From the NCBI GenBank assembly GCA_019634245.1, contig JAHQVR010000057.1:1-9361 (forward strand): a DNA stretch of 9,361 bases, written 5' to 3'. The notes under the pieces were generated by a model. It made no database searches. It saw only the letters and a list, made by a program, of their open reading frames with translations, and was not told the origin of the DNA. Below, piece after piece: positions 1 through 6,959 of the stretch. The translations under genes were made by a program, and so were the position numbers. This DNA is from Gammaproteobacteria bacterium. Its GTDB lineage: Bacteria; Pseudomonadota; Gammaproteobacteria; Granulosicoccales; Granulosicoccaceae. How positions within the stretch are numbered: position 1 is the stretch's first letter; every line of letters starts with the position of its first letter.

Positions 1-14
1 GGGTACCTTCGTGT

Positions 15-1403
15 TCAGCGAGGAGCAGTCTTTTCCCCCACGTCCCAGAACACACCGGCCATAACCTTCAACGAATCCCGGCATACCGTTTTCAAAACGT
101 GTTCATTGGGTGCATGTTGTGAGCAGCCGCGGTAGGAGTGCGGCACCCAGATCGTCGGCACTTTCAGGATATCGGTGAAGCTATCGTTGGGTAGAGACCC
201 GGCAAGGTTTGGCAGAATATGCACGTTGCCAGCGGTTTCACGGATTGATTCCGCAACAAAACGCACCCAGGGGTGCGTGGAATCAAGGCGGGTTGCGGCA
301 AAAAACCCTCGATCATGCAGATTAATCTGCACGCGTTCGAACCCATGCGCATCAAGGTGACGACGCAGCGCCGGGATTACCGCCTGCGGATCCGTACCGA
401 CGACGTAACGCAACTGACAAGTGGCTTTGGCCCAACCAGAAATTGCGTTTGCCGGAGCCTCAGGCACTCCAGAGATCATAGCCAAAACAGCAAAGCTGTT
501 CCAGCCAAAAACGCGCTCTGCCGGCGTCAGGCCTTCTTCGCCCCACTCATGGTCAACCTGTGGACCAATTCCACCCGTCACAGGCAGATCACGTAATGAG
601 TCGCGCACAGTATCAGTCAAGCTGTCGGGGCGCCATTCGGGCACCTTGATCTGACCTCGCGCGTCGGTAATGCACGCCAGCGCATGTGAAAGGATAATCG
701 CCGGATCCGCAAGCAACCCGCCCCAGTTACCAGAATGATGAGCACCTTCATGCGTTTCGACCAAGAGGTCAAAGCTGGTGCCGCCGCGCGATCCCATGAA
801 CATGGTCGGCACATCCGGCTGCAGGCGAGGCCCGTCAGACGCAATCAAAACGTCTGCTGTCAGCCTGTCCTTATACGTTCGAAAGATCTCCGGCAGGCCG
901 ACAGAGCCAAGCTCTTCGCTCATTTCAAGCACAATTCTCGTGTTGAAGCCAAGGGTGCCGCGAGTCTCCAATACGGCTTCCAGCGCTATAAGGTTAATCA
1001 GGTGCTGGCCTTTATTGTCTGCCGTGCCACGACCATAAAGCCTGTCACCCTCTTCAGTTAGTTCCCACGGCTGCAGTCCTTCACGCCATTGATCTTCCTG
1101 ACCCAACACTGCATCACCGTGACCATAAGTGAGGATAGTAGGCAGGTCATTACCCTCAAATCGTTCACCCAACAGCAACGGCCCGCCACGCGGATCAGGG
1201 TTGTCGATAATCTCGCAGTCAAAGCCCATTGTCTCAAGCCGTGGACGCATTGCGTCCTGCAGATAGCGCAGCGATTCCATGCGTGCCGCAGGTGCTGAAT
1301 TCTGGCTTTCGCTGCGATAAGTAACCAGCTTAGCAAGGTCGGATTGAAAGCTGCCTGCCTCGAAGTATTCGGTTGCTTTAGCAATGGCGACATCGCGAGT
1401 CAT
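15..1403 (-). CDS. M20-family metallopeptidase (ArgE/DapE/CPG2-like)
   Basis: This is a 462-residue predicted dizinc hydrolase of peptidase family M20, which cleaves dipeptides, N-acylated amino acids or related amides, usually in the cytoplasm. The family signatures are present in order: HGD with His95 and Asp97, the GRGTADNKG segment with bridging Asp129, catalytic Glu163 followed by metal ligand Glu164 in SEELGS, Asp190 in ASDGP, and the C-terminal ligand His430 in SQHAPNEH. Residues of about 205-330 form the inserted lid/dimerisation domain, including the [10 protein letters not shown] stretch. Length and ligand set indicate an intact enzyme. The ATG at 1403 is preceded by TTGAGGATG on the coding strand, a good ribosome-binding site. 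No signal peptide is seen. The gene is GC-richer than the right half of the window. Family is confident; substrate (dipeptide, acyl-amino acid or carbamoyl compound) cannot be told from sequence. Confidence 0.93.
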   Translation of the reverse strand: MTRDVAIAKATEYFEAGSFQSDLAKLVTYRSESQNSAPAARMESLRYLQDAMRPRLETMGFDCEIIDNPDPRGGPLLLGERFEGNDLPTILTYGHGDAVLGQEDQWREGLQPWELTEEGDRLYGRGTADNKGQHLINLIALEAVLETRGTLGFNTRIVLEMSEELGSVGLPEIFRTYKDRLTADVLIASDGPRLQPDVPTMFMGSRGGTSFDLLVETHEGAHHSGNWGGLLADPAIILSHALACITDARGQIKVPEWRPDSLTDTVRDSLRDLPVTGGIGPQVDHEWGEEGLTPAERVFGWNSFAVLAMISGVPEAPANAISGWAKATCQLRYVVGTDPQAVIPALRRHLDAHGFERVQINLHDRGFFAATRLDSTHPWVRFVAESIRETAGNVHILPNLAGSLPNDSFTDILKVPTIWVPHSYRGCSQHAPNEHVLKTVCRDSLKVMAGVFWDVGEKTAPR

Positions 1404-1606
1404 AGATCATCCTCAAGGGCTATGTCGCCAGAGGGCGACTGGATTTTCTAAATGTAAAATTCATTTTGCAAAAAAATCGGTCGAATCTGGATAGCTGAAA
1501 TCCGATTTATTGCAATCGTAATTTACCGGTTAAATCTAAGGAAATGCATCTTATACGGCTGTGCAGGTTTTGTGTGTTCGTATGAAATACCTTAGTTGAA
1601 GTTTTT
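1404..1606. promoter_or_regulatory. Intergenic leader of the M20 gene with a small inverted repeat
   Basis: This AT-rich gap should hold the promoter of the minus-strand peptidase gene. A perfect 6-bp inverted repeat, GTCGCC / GGCGAC with a 4-base loop, lies at 1424-1439, about 20 bases before the start codon. It could be a leader hairpin or an operator. No convincing -35/-10 pair could be fixed. No coding sequence was seen, and in particular no N-terminal half of the SMP-30-like gene that begins abruptly at 1607. Confidence 0.3.
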
Positions 1607-2071
1607 TTGTGTGGCGGCTTGGTGGATAGCGAGCACGACGGTTCTTTCGTATTTCGGCTTGATCCAACTTCAGATGAGCCGAGCACAGTGGTCACTGATT
1701 TTGTCAAACCCAATGGCCAGGCTTGCTCACCCGAGTCCTTGCTTTATATAGTTGATACCGGAGCCACAGATGTTGAAGACGGCCCACAGCACATTCGTGT
1801 CTTCGAAGTGACCTATGACAGTACACTGTCTAACGGTCGTATCTTTGCCACCTGTGAAACTGAGCTATTTGATGGTTTTCGGATTGGTACCAATGACAAT
1901 GTGTGGACTTCTGCAGGTGACGGCTTGCATTGTTATACGCCCGAGGGAGAGTTAATTGGCAAGATACTGATCAATGATGTTGTAGCCAACGTTGAGTTTG
2001 GTGAGATCAAACGCAATCGGCTTTTTAGTTGTGCAACACGAAGCCTGCATGCTGTCTGTCTCAATACTTAG
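1607..2071 (+). pseudogene. SMP-30/gluconolactonase family, C-terminal fragment
   Basis: A 154-codon open frame matches the C-terminal half of SMP-30/gluconolactonase/LRE-like beta-propellers, which hydrolyse sugar lactones using a divalent metal and are normally about 300 residues long. Recognisable blocks (numbered from the TTG at 1607) are FVKPNG with Asn36, LLYIVDTGAT, SNGRIFATC, the FDGF segment with Asp89, NVWTSAGDGLHCYTPEG and the terminal KRNRLF..ATRSL.AV.LNT. Asn36 and Asp89 correspond in type to two family metal ligands, but the N-terminal blades and their acidic ligand are missing. The SPESLLY segment appears one residue shorter than the usual SPDESLLY. The frame opens only from a TTG with no ribosome-binding site, and no matching N-terminal sequence lies upstream in any frame I read. 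I infer a 5'-truncated pseudogene whose remainder has not yet gained stops. Confidence 0.8.
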
Positions 2072-2190
2072 TGGGCAGTGCGATCTGCATAGAGCATAAG
2101 TTTTCCTGGCTGTTGGCGAATGACCCTGGACGGAGCGTTGCAGTCCTTCTACCACTACCCGGCGCTGCCTGTATGTTGGGATCGAAGCTT

Positions 2191-2228
2191 GGGTGCCAGG
2201 GCCTCCCCGGCCAGTGCCGGGGGCACCC
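2191..2228 (-). terminator. GC-rich hairpin just downstream of katG
   Basis: CCCCGGC (2205-2211) and GCCGGGG (2216-2222) form a perfect 7-bp stem with a CAGT loop. An outer stem, GGGTGC (2191-2196) with GCACCC (2223-2228), extends it across an asymmetric bulge. The hairpin begins 8 bases past the katG stop codon, where a transcription terminator is expected. However, no T-run follows it on the minus strand, so it is not a canonical intrinsic terminator. It may instead protect the 3' end or be a dispersed palindromic repeat. Confidence 0.4.
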
Positions 2229-2235
2229 TGTCAGT

Positions 2236-4500
2236 CTAGCTCTCGCGTTTCAAATCAAATCGATCAAGTTGCATGACTTTAGTCCAGGCGAACACAAAAT
2301 CGTTAACGAAACGTTCTTTGGCATCGTCATATGCATAAACTTCTGCTACTGCCCGCAACTCCGAATTGGATCCAAAAATTAAATCCACTGGCGTAGCACT
2401 ATATTTAATCTGCTCGGATTGACGATCAACCCCTTCAAACAAACCTTCATCTGCCGCCTTACGCCATACCGTCGACATATCTAAAAGATTAATGAAAAAG
2501 TCATTACTCAACGTACCGGGTGCATCAGTAAACACACCATGCGGGACACCATCAACGTTGGCATCCATCGCTCGCATACCTCCAAGCAGAACAGTCATCT
2601 CTGGAATAGTCAGATTGAGTTGATCGGCTTTATCAACAAGCATCTCTGTTGGGGATTTGTAACTTTTTTCTGTATCGAAGTAGTTGCGAAACGCATCGGC
2701 TGAAGGTTCTAATAGTGAAAAGGATGCAACATCTGTTTGCTCCTGTGACGCATCAGCGCGACCTGAAACGAACGGTACATCCACTTCCACACCTGCATTC
2801 ATTGCCGCCTTCTCAATTGCGGCGGCTCCTGCAAGTACAATCAAGTCAGCCAATGATATATTTACCGAAGCGTTGCCTTGTATCTCTTTTAGTTTGTCAA
2901 GCACTTTGCCCAGCTCATCGGGATTGTTCACTGCCCAGCTAATTTGCGGCTCTAGCTGAATCCGCGCACCGTTAGCCCCACCACGCATGTCACTTGCACG
3001 GAAGCTGGACGCTGCACCCCAAGCTGTTCTAACAAGTTCAGGAACCGTTAAGCCCGACCCGAGGATGTTAGCCTTTAACTCATCAATGGTATTTTCTTCA
3101 AGAAGCAATTCCGATGCAGCTGGAATTGGATCTTGCCAGAGCAATTCCTCTGTGGGTGCACTGTTACCAAGGTATCGGCTACGTGGTCCAAGGTCACGAT
3201 GCGTCAGCTTGTACCAGGCTTTGGCAAACGCCAGTTCATAAGCGTCAGGATCGGCGCGGAAACGCTCTACGATTTTTTTATACTCCGGGTCCGCCTTCAG
3301 GGCCAGATCGGCTGTGGTCATCACAGGGGGATTGAACTTCCCTTCAACGTGAGCATCCGGTACGATCTTATGCAAAGATTCATCACTCGGAATCCACTGA
3401 ATCGCACCAACTGGACTTTTAGTTTCCACCCAATCAAAATCAAGCAGATTGCTTAGATACAATGTAGTCCATTGTGTTGGTGCTTGCGTCCAGGCACCTT
3501 CTAATCCACTGGTTATTGTGTCTTCTGAATGCCCCTTACCGCACGAGTTTTTCCAGCCAAGCCCTTGTGATTCAGTCGATGCACCTCCCGGCTCTACACC
3601 AACACAATCACCCGCTCGTGCACCATGCATTTTTCCAAAGGTGTGGCCACCGGCGATAAGTGCGACAGTTTCTTCATCGTTCATCGCCATTCGACCGAAT
3701 GCCGTGCGAATATTGGCTGCCGATGCGACTGGGTCCGGATTACCCTTTGGCCCTTCCGGATTAACGTAAATCAGCCCCATGTGCATTGCTGCGAGAGGAC
3801 GCTGAAGCTTACCCTCGCGATCTTGGCGATCACTGGCAAGCATCTCAACTTCTGGTCCCCAATAGACAAGATCGGGCTCCCAGTCATCGGTACGACCACC
3901 TGCAAAACCGTAAGATTTAAACCCCATACTCTCCATGCCAACCGTACCGGCAAGGATCATTAAATCACCCCAGGAAATTCCAGCGCCGTATTTTTTCTTA
4001 ATCGGCCACAGCAAGCGACGCGCTTTGTCAAGGTTGCCGTTGTCTGGCCAACTGTTGAGCGGATCAAACCGCATCTGACCACCATCACCACCTCCTCGTC
4101 CATCCAGTGTGCGATAGGTTCCAGCGCTATGCCAGGCCATGCGTATAAAAAATGGTCCGTAGTGACCAAAGTCAGCCGGCCACCAGTCCTGCGAGTTTGT
4201 CAGCACTGCAGTGACATCCGCCTTCAGGGCGTCAAAATTCAGACGATCAAATGCAGTTGCATAGTTAAAGTCCGCTCCGAGTGGATTTGAGCGAGTGTCG
4301 TGATCTCGCAATGCGCTTAAATCCAATTGTTCAGGCCACCAAAAATTGTTTTTTTTCGCCGCACCAGACAGAGCAGCACTTTCTGGATTTTCTGTTGTCG
4401 TAGAGTCTTGAGCAAATAGGGTCTGTGATGTAGCCGCGCTGATGGCGATCAACATTATGCCTATTTTTTTTAACACGATTGATTTACGAATTAAGTCCAT
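2236..4500 (-). CDS. katG: Catalase-peroxidase KatG, exported form
   Basis: This bifunctional haem enzyme breaks down H2O2 by catalase and peroxidase reactions. From the ATG at 4500 it has 754 residues. The N-terminal active half carries the distal triad Arg120, Trp123, His124 in [11 protein letters not shown], Tyr213 in LVYWGPE and Met241 in [11 protein letters not shown] (with Trp123, the Met-Tyr-Trp crosslink needed for catalase activity), proximal His286 in GGHTFGK and Trp316 in GLGWK; Asp398 is the likely proximal Asp. The degenerate C-terminal peroxidase-like half starts near residue 425. Residues 1-30 form a signal peptide (basic start, then hydrophobic [11 protein letters not shown], probable cleavage at TLFA/QD), predicting a periplasmic enzyme like E. 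coli KatP. The start at 4500 is preferred because AAGGAAAA lies just upstream; the in-frame ATG at 4518 (760 residues) lacks a ribosome-binding site and puts six residues before the signal. The gene is divergent from oxyR and probably under its control. Confidence 0.95.
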   Translation of the reverse strand: MDLIRKSIVLKKIGIMLIAISAATSQTLFAQDSTTTENPESAALSGAAKKNNFWWPEQLDLSALRDHDTRSNPLGADFNYATAFDRLNFDALKADVTAVLTNSQDWWPADFGHYGPFFIRMAWHSAGTYRTLDGRGGGDGGQMRFDPLNSWPDNGNLDKARRLLWPIKKKYGAGISWGDLMILAGTVGMESMGFKSYGFAGGRTDDWEPDLVYWGPEVEMLASDRQDREGKLQRPLAAMHMGLIYVNPEGPKGNPDPVASAANIRTAFGRMAMNDEETVALIAGGHTFGKMHGARAGDCVGVEPGGASTESQGLGWKNSCGKGHSEDTITSGLEGAWTQAPTQWTTLYLSNLLDFDWVETKSPVGAIQWIPSDESLHKIVPDAHVEGKFNPPVMTTADLALKADPEYKKIVERFRADPDAYELAFAKAWYKLTHRDLGPRSRYLGNSAPTEELLWQDPIPAASELLLEENTIDELKANILGSGLTVPELVRTAWGAASSFRASDMRGGANGARIQLEPQISWAVNNPDELGKVLDKLKEIQGNASVNISLADLIVLAGAAAIEKAAMNAGVEVDVPFVSGRADASQEQTDVASFSLLEPSADAFRNYFDTEKSYKSPTEMLVDKADQLNLTIPEMTVLLGGMRAMDANVDGVPHGVFTDAPGTLSNDFFINLLDMSTVWRKAADEGLFEGVDRQSEQIKYSATPVDLIFGSNSELRAVAEVYAYDDAKERFVNDFVFAWTKVMQLDRFDLKRES

Positions 4501-4518
4501 AGAGTTTTCCTTTGCCAT

Positions 4519-4774
4519 AAAAAATTTTAATTAATATATTTCAACTGATAAACCGTGCACATGAACGCGAATGATCATTGAGGCTGTTACAACGAACGGA
4601 GGTGATGGACAAGCTCTATATAAATATGATTCTTTCCGGGTCAGCCAGTCGTCTCAGGTAAGCAAATCCCCAGCACTTGAACGCCTGGTACTAAAAATAA
4701 ATAAATTACCGCCTATAAAACAATCGTTTGTTCTGATGAGTTTGATAGGTCTAACCGATAGAATGGAAAAATAG
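4519..4774. promoter_or_regulatory. Divergent katG-oxyR control region
   Basis: About 256 bases separate the divergently oriented katG and oxyR, so both promoters should lie here. On the katG side the sequence is very AT-rich (4519-4545), with a possible -10 of TATATT on the minus strand about 20 bases before the upstream ATG. No good -35 accompanies it, which would suit an activator-dependent promoter. On the oxyR side the best recognisable signal is an OxyR-like half-operator at 4745-4759, listed separately. Promoter positions are inferred and weak. Confidence 0.45.
4723..4759 (+). promoter_or_regulatory. Candidate OxyR operator upstream of oxyR
   Basis: The E. coli OxyR site consists of two tandem copies of ATAGnTnnnAnCTAT separated by seven bases. 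The 15-mer ATAGGTCTAACCGAT at 4745-4759 matches nine of the ten fixed positions. A second 15-mer in exact register seven bases upstream, ATCGTTTGTTCTGAT at 4723-4737, matches six of ten. The pair ends 15 bases before the oxyR TTG start, so bound OxyR could repress its own gene, as E. coli OxyR does. It is more than 200 bases from the katG start, so a direct role in katG activation is less obvious. By-eye match only. Confidence 0.4.
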
Positions 4775-5650
4775 TTGAACATAAAGGACCTGCGCTATTT
4801 GATGGCAGTAGCTGAGCTGGAACACTTCAGTCAGGCCGCTGATCAGTGTAATGTGAGTCAACCGACTCTCAGCGGCCAAATCAAAAAGTTAGAAGAAGAA
4901 CTGGATGTTTTACTGTTCGAGCGAACCAATCGTCGAGTAATGCTGACCGAAGCTGGCCAGCATGTCTTCCGATCGGCCCAGCGAATCTTGAATGAAGTAG
5001 ATACTATCTATCGTACTGCTCAAAGCAAACAGGATCCGCTGATGGGCAAATTCCGCTTGGGTGCATTTCCCACCATATCAACGTATCTGTTTCCGTCTCT
5101 GGTGCAACAAGTTAAGACAGCTATGCCGAATCTCCGGTTGATCTTAAAGGAGGAAAAAACGCCCATTCTTTTCGATGATCTTCGATATGGTCGTATCGAT
5201 GCTGCGTTGCTCGTATTACCCGTGCACGATCAAAGCTTATCGAGCCTCAAGCTGTTTGTTGATGACTTCTATCTTGCTGTGTCGCCGGGCCATGAACTCA
5301 CAAAGCACACGACAATTGAGCAGAAGGACCTGTGGCAACACAATCCCTTACTGCTCGAGGAGTGGCGTAGCTTACGTAATCAAACATCGCCAATCTGTAA
5401 CAGTGATGAAGAACAGGATTACAGGGCTACGGGCCTGGAAAGTTTACGGCAAATGGTAAAAGCCGGTATTGGTATTACTATTGTGCCAAAAATCGCCATG
5501 CAAGAAAACGAAACTGGTATTGAATACATCCCATTTGTACCGCCAGTGCCATCGCGTACGATCGGTTTGGTTTGGCGAAAGAGCAGCTCCAAAGCGGTGG
5601 TTATTGAATTTTTATCACAGGCTATTTTAAAGTCCAGCGGACTAGCTTAG
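4775..5650 (+). CDS. oxyR: OxyR-type LysR regulator with Ser199 replacing the peroxidatic Cys
   Basis: This 291-residue LysR-family activator is colinear with E. coli OxyR. The N-terminal winged helix-turn-helix (about 1-60) has the OxyR signature MNIKDLRYLMAVAE, CNVSQPTLSGQIKKLE and LFERTNRRVMLTEAG. The effector domain (about 90-285) keeps FPT (Thr100), DYRATGLESLRQMVKAGIGIT and PSRTIGLVWR. In the redox loop, E. coli has Cys199 in GHCLRDQ and Cys208 in GFC. Here the loop reads EEWRSLRNQTSPIC, giving Ser199 (AGC codon, 5369-5371) and Cys208 (TGT). The only other cysteine is Cys25 in the DNA-binding domain. The peroxidatic thiol is therefore absent and the classic Cys199-Cys208 disulfide cannot form. 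The start is TTG at 4775, chosen because it yields the conserved MNIKDL terminus; a weak GGAAAA precedes it. Divergence from katG supports the OxyR assignment. Whether it still senses peroxide is open. Confidence 0.9.
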   Translation: MNIKDLRYLMAVAELEHFSQAADQCNVSQPTLSGQIKKLEEELDVLLFERTNRRVMLTEAGQHVFRSAQRILNEVDTIYRTAQSKQDPLMGKFRLGAFPTISTYLFPSLVQQVKTAMPNLRLILKEEKTPILFDDLRYGRIDAALLVLPVHDQSLSSLKLFVDDFYLAVSPGHELTKHTTIEQKDLWQHNPLLLEEWRSLRNQTSPICNSDEEQDYRATGLESLRQMVKAGIGITIVPKIAMQENETGIEYIPFVPPVPSRTIGLVWRKSSSKAVVIEFLSQAILKSSGLA

Positions 5651-5747
5651 TTTAACGCACACCTTAATATGTGATCATTCTTCCTGCTCTTCGATCCAGC
5701 GTGTGAAATACCGCTGGTGGCGGAATCACGAACACAGGAGGTTTCTA

Positions 5748-5771
5748 ATGTGTAGAGCACAATTAGATTAA
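5748..5771 (+). other. Seven-codon ORF behind a perfect Shine-Dalgarno
   Basis: AGGAGG at 5737-5742 is the strongest ribosome-binding site seen in the window. Five bases later an ATG opens a frame of only seven codons, MCRAQLD, ending in TAA. It could be a leader peptide, the first codons of a gene lost by deletion, or chance. Nothing downstream reads as a regulated gene on this strand. Confidence 0.2.
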
Positions 5772-5808
5772 GTGGGTGTGGTGCGTTGTCTTCGGTTACG
5801 GCCCACGG

Positions 5809-5958
5809 CTATTGCCCGCACTTAAACTCGGCGTGATATCTACCTGGCTTTGGCCTGCTGACGCCTGGATCTGCAGAGAGGCGATTGGCTACAACAGACC
5901 CCGCGGAACCTAAGCCAATAACTATGTGGTCGTATTCAACATTACCAGCCAATGCCAT
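5809..5958 (-). pseudogene. GMC oxidoreductase N-terminal relic (FAD-binding motif)
   Basis: Read on the minus strand from the ATG at 5958, a 49-codon frame begins MALAGNVEYDHIVIGLGSAG and continues SVVANRLSADPGVS, after which it turns into unrelated sequence and stops at 5809. The YDHIVIGLGSAGSVVANRLS segment is the classic N-terminal dinucleotide-binding fold (GxGSAG) of GMC-family flavoenzymes such as choline or alcohol dehydrogenases, which are normally over 500 residues. Only about the first 34 residues are recognisable; the usual follow-on (LLxEAGG) is missing. I infer a deletion inside a former GMC gene, with the junction near 5855. The fragment cannot be catalytic. The family call is confident because the motif, spacing and start position all agree. 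Confidence 0.7.
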
Positions 5959-5960
5959 AA

Positions 5961-6028
5961 GGCCTGTTTCACATCGCTTCAACCACCGTAATTCTTCATG
6001 AGGTTAAAGCGACAGGCCAGCCTTTTTT
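5961..6028 (+). terminator. Bulged inverted repeat followed by a T-run
   Basis: GGCCTGT (5961-5967) pairs with ACAGGCC (6012-6018), and CGCTT plus AACC (5975-5984) pairs with GGTT plus AAGCG (6002-6011), with a 7-base bulge on the left arm, one mismatch and a 17-base loop. Six T residues follow at 6023-6028, so on the plus strand this resembles an intrinsic terminator. It lies about 310 bases past the oxyR stop, and the long loop and bulge make it imperfect. It also sits directly upstream of the GMC relic on the other strand. Confidence 0.3.
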
Positions 6029-6047
6029 ACAGCGCAGCGAGCTTGCT

Positions 6048-6875
6048 TTAGGTTGCGTGCAAGTTTTTTGCTGCGAGATAAATTCCATCAATTACTTTGC
6101 GCACTGATGGTTGGTACTGTTCGTCAGGGTGTGTCACTAACCACTGGTCGTGAGATAGCTCTCCAATCGTCGAAGTCACGCGAATTAGCGATTCAGATTT
6201 GTCACCAACAAAAGTCGGTAGCACTGCTCGACCGACTCCTGTTTCTAGAAGGTCAAGAGCATTTCTAGGTGACGTTACCTCTATTGCCGAGTTACTGCTT
6301 GTATTACTTTGAGCCCAAAGTGCGGAGGGAGTTTCTTGATGAACCAATATCCAGTCCTTTACACTTTTATTCTTCGCGTAGCCAGCGAATTGAACTCGTC
6401 CAATTTTACGACAAACGAGGTTACCTTGAGTTGGCCGGAAGTTTCGTATTCCGATAGTCGTTTCGCGACGGGAAATATCAAGTACCGCTTCAGCAGCTAT
6501 AAATCGAATTCGAACATCGCTAGCTGGTTTGGTTATGTAATTAATGTTTTTACACAAACCATACGACATCCAACTTCCGGCAGATACCTTAACTAGTGCT
6601 TTTTTATCGAATTGAGTGGAGCTGCTTAAGGATAATATTCCTGATTCAAAAGCGGCGATCTTTTTAAATATCTTTTGTCCTTCCTCTGTTAATTCATAAC
6701 CTCTGGGAAGTCTATGAAATAGATCTGTACCGGTAAGTCTCTCAAGCAGTAGCATTCGCCTGCCAAGCGTAGGGGCGCTCTTTCCAGTCAGCCGGGCGGC
6801 CCCGGCCAGTCCGCGCTCCCTGGCCACAGCCATGAACAGCCGCCAGTTATCCCAATCTGAGTTCATTTCATCCAT
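6048..6875 (-). CDS. LysR-family transcriptional regulator
   Basis: A 275-residue LysR-type regulator. Residues of about 8-68 form the winged helix-turn-helix: WDNWRLFMAVARERGLAGAA, SAPTLGRRMLLLE and LFHRLPRGYELTEEG follow the usual LysR pattern. From about residue 92 to the end is the substrate-binding-like effector domain, with the late motifs LLETGVGRAVLPTFVGD and WLVTHPDEQYQPSVRKVID that are typical of this LysR subgroup. The start was placed at the ATG at 6875; a second ATG at 6866 (272 residues) is equally plausible and has GGATGAA before it. A longer frame from a TTG at 6959 adds 28 residues without family character. The gene is divergent from the aldo/keto reductase 85 bases away, the arrangement expected of a LysR regulator controlling its neighbour, and palindromes overlap its start. 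The inducer is unknown. Confidence 0.9.
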   Translation of the reverse strand: MDEMNSDWDNWRLFMAVARERGLAGAARLTGKSAPTLGRRMLLLERLTGTDLFHRLPRGYELTEEGQKIFKKIAAFESGILSLSSSTQFDKKALVKVSAGSWMSYGLCKNINYITKPASDVRIRFIAAEAVLDISRRETTIGIRNFRPTQGNLVCRKIGRVQFAGYAKNKSVKDWILVHQETPSALWAQSNTSSNSAIEVTSPRNALDLLETGVGRAVLPTFVGDKSESLIRVTSTIGELSHDQWLVTHPDEQYQPSVRKVIDGIYLAAKNLHAT

Positions 6876-6904
6876 GAAATGAGTATTCCATTTCGTTTCA
6901 TGGA
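6862..6904. promoter_or_regulatory. Nested inverted repeats, probable LysR operator
   Basis: Several arms based on TTTCAT/ATGAAA overlap here. CATTTCAT and ATGAAATG (6864-6871 and 6874-6881) form a perfect 8-bp repeat around CC. TCCATGAAA (6871-6879) and TTTCATGGA (6896-6904) form a perfect 9-bp repeat. GAAATG (6876-6881) with CATTTC (6889-6894) forms a third. The cluster covers the start codon(s) of the lysR gene and lies 56 bases before the reductase start, so the regulator could bind here to control both genes and itself. Position and symmetry are seen; binding is inferred. Confidence 0.5.
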
Positions 6905-6959
6905 TTTCCAGCCCTGCTGCAGGCAATATTCGGCAATGTTTAATATTTGGGGTGTTCAA

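Larger units (their letters stand above)
5651..6047. other. Gene-poor stretch between oxyR and lysR
   Basis: No intact gene was found in these roughly 400 bases. The stretch holds the GMC relic, the short ORF behind AGGAGG and the bulged inverted repeat, each listed separately. A further perfect 6-bp repeat, CCAGCG (5696-5701) with CGCTGG (5712-5717), lies 45 bases past the oxyR stop but has no T-run. The mixture of relic and palindromes suggests a deletion scar. Confidence 0.5.

Noticed and set aside
735..1061. Long antisense frames inside the M20 gene and similar ones inside katG
   Set aside because: They are shadows of strongly conserved coding sequence on the opposite strand and show no family features.
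4571..4774. A 67-codon plus-strand frame ending exactly at the base before the oxyR TTG start
   Set aside because: It has no ribosome-binding site or recognisable protein features, and it fills the katG-oxyR control region, where promoters are expected. The abutting stop codon is probably coincidental.
5961..6018. Possible integron attC-like site because of the paired GGCCTGT...AAC and GTT...ACAGGCC arms
   Set aside because: The AAC and GTT ends lie at the inner, not outer, ends of the arms, and no integrase or cassette array is present.
6876..6959. N-terminal extensions of lysR (TTG at 6959) and of the reductase (ATG at 6879) that would make the two genes overlap
   Set aside because: Neither extension has family character, both cross the operator palindromes, and the downstream starts fit the conserved N-termini and ribosome-binding sites better.
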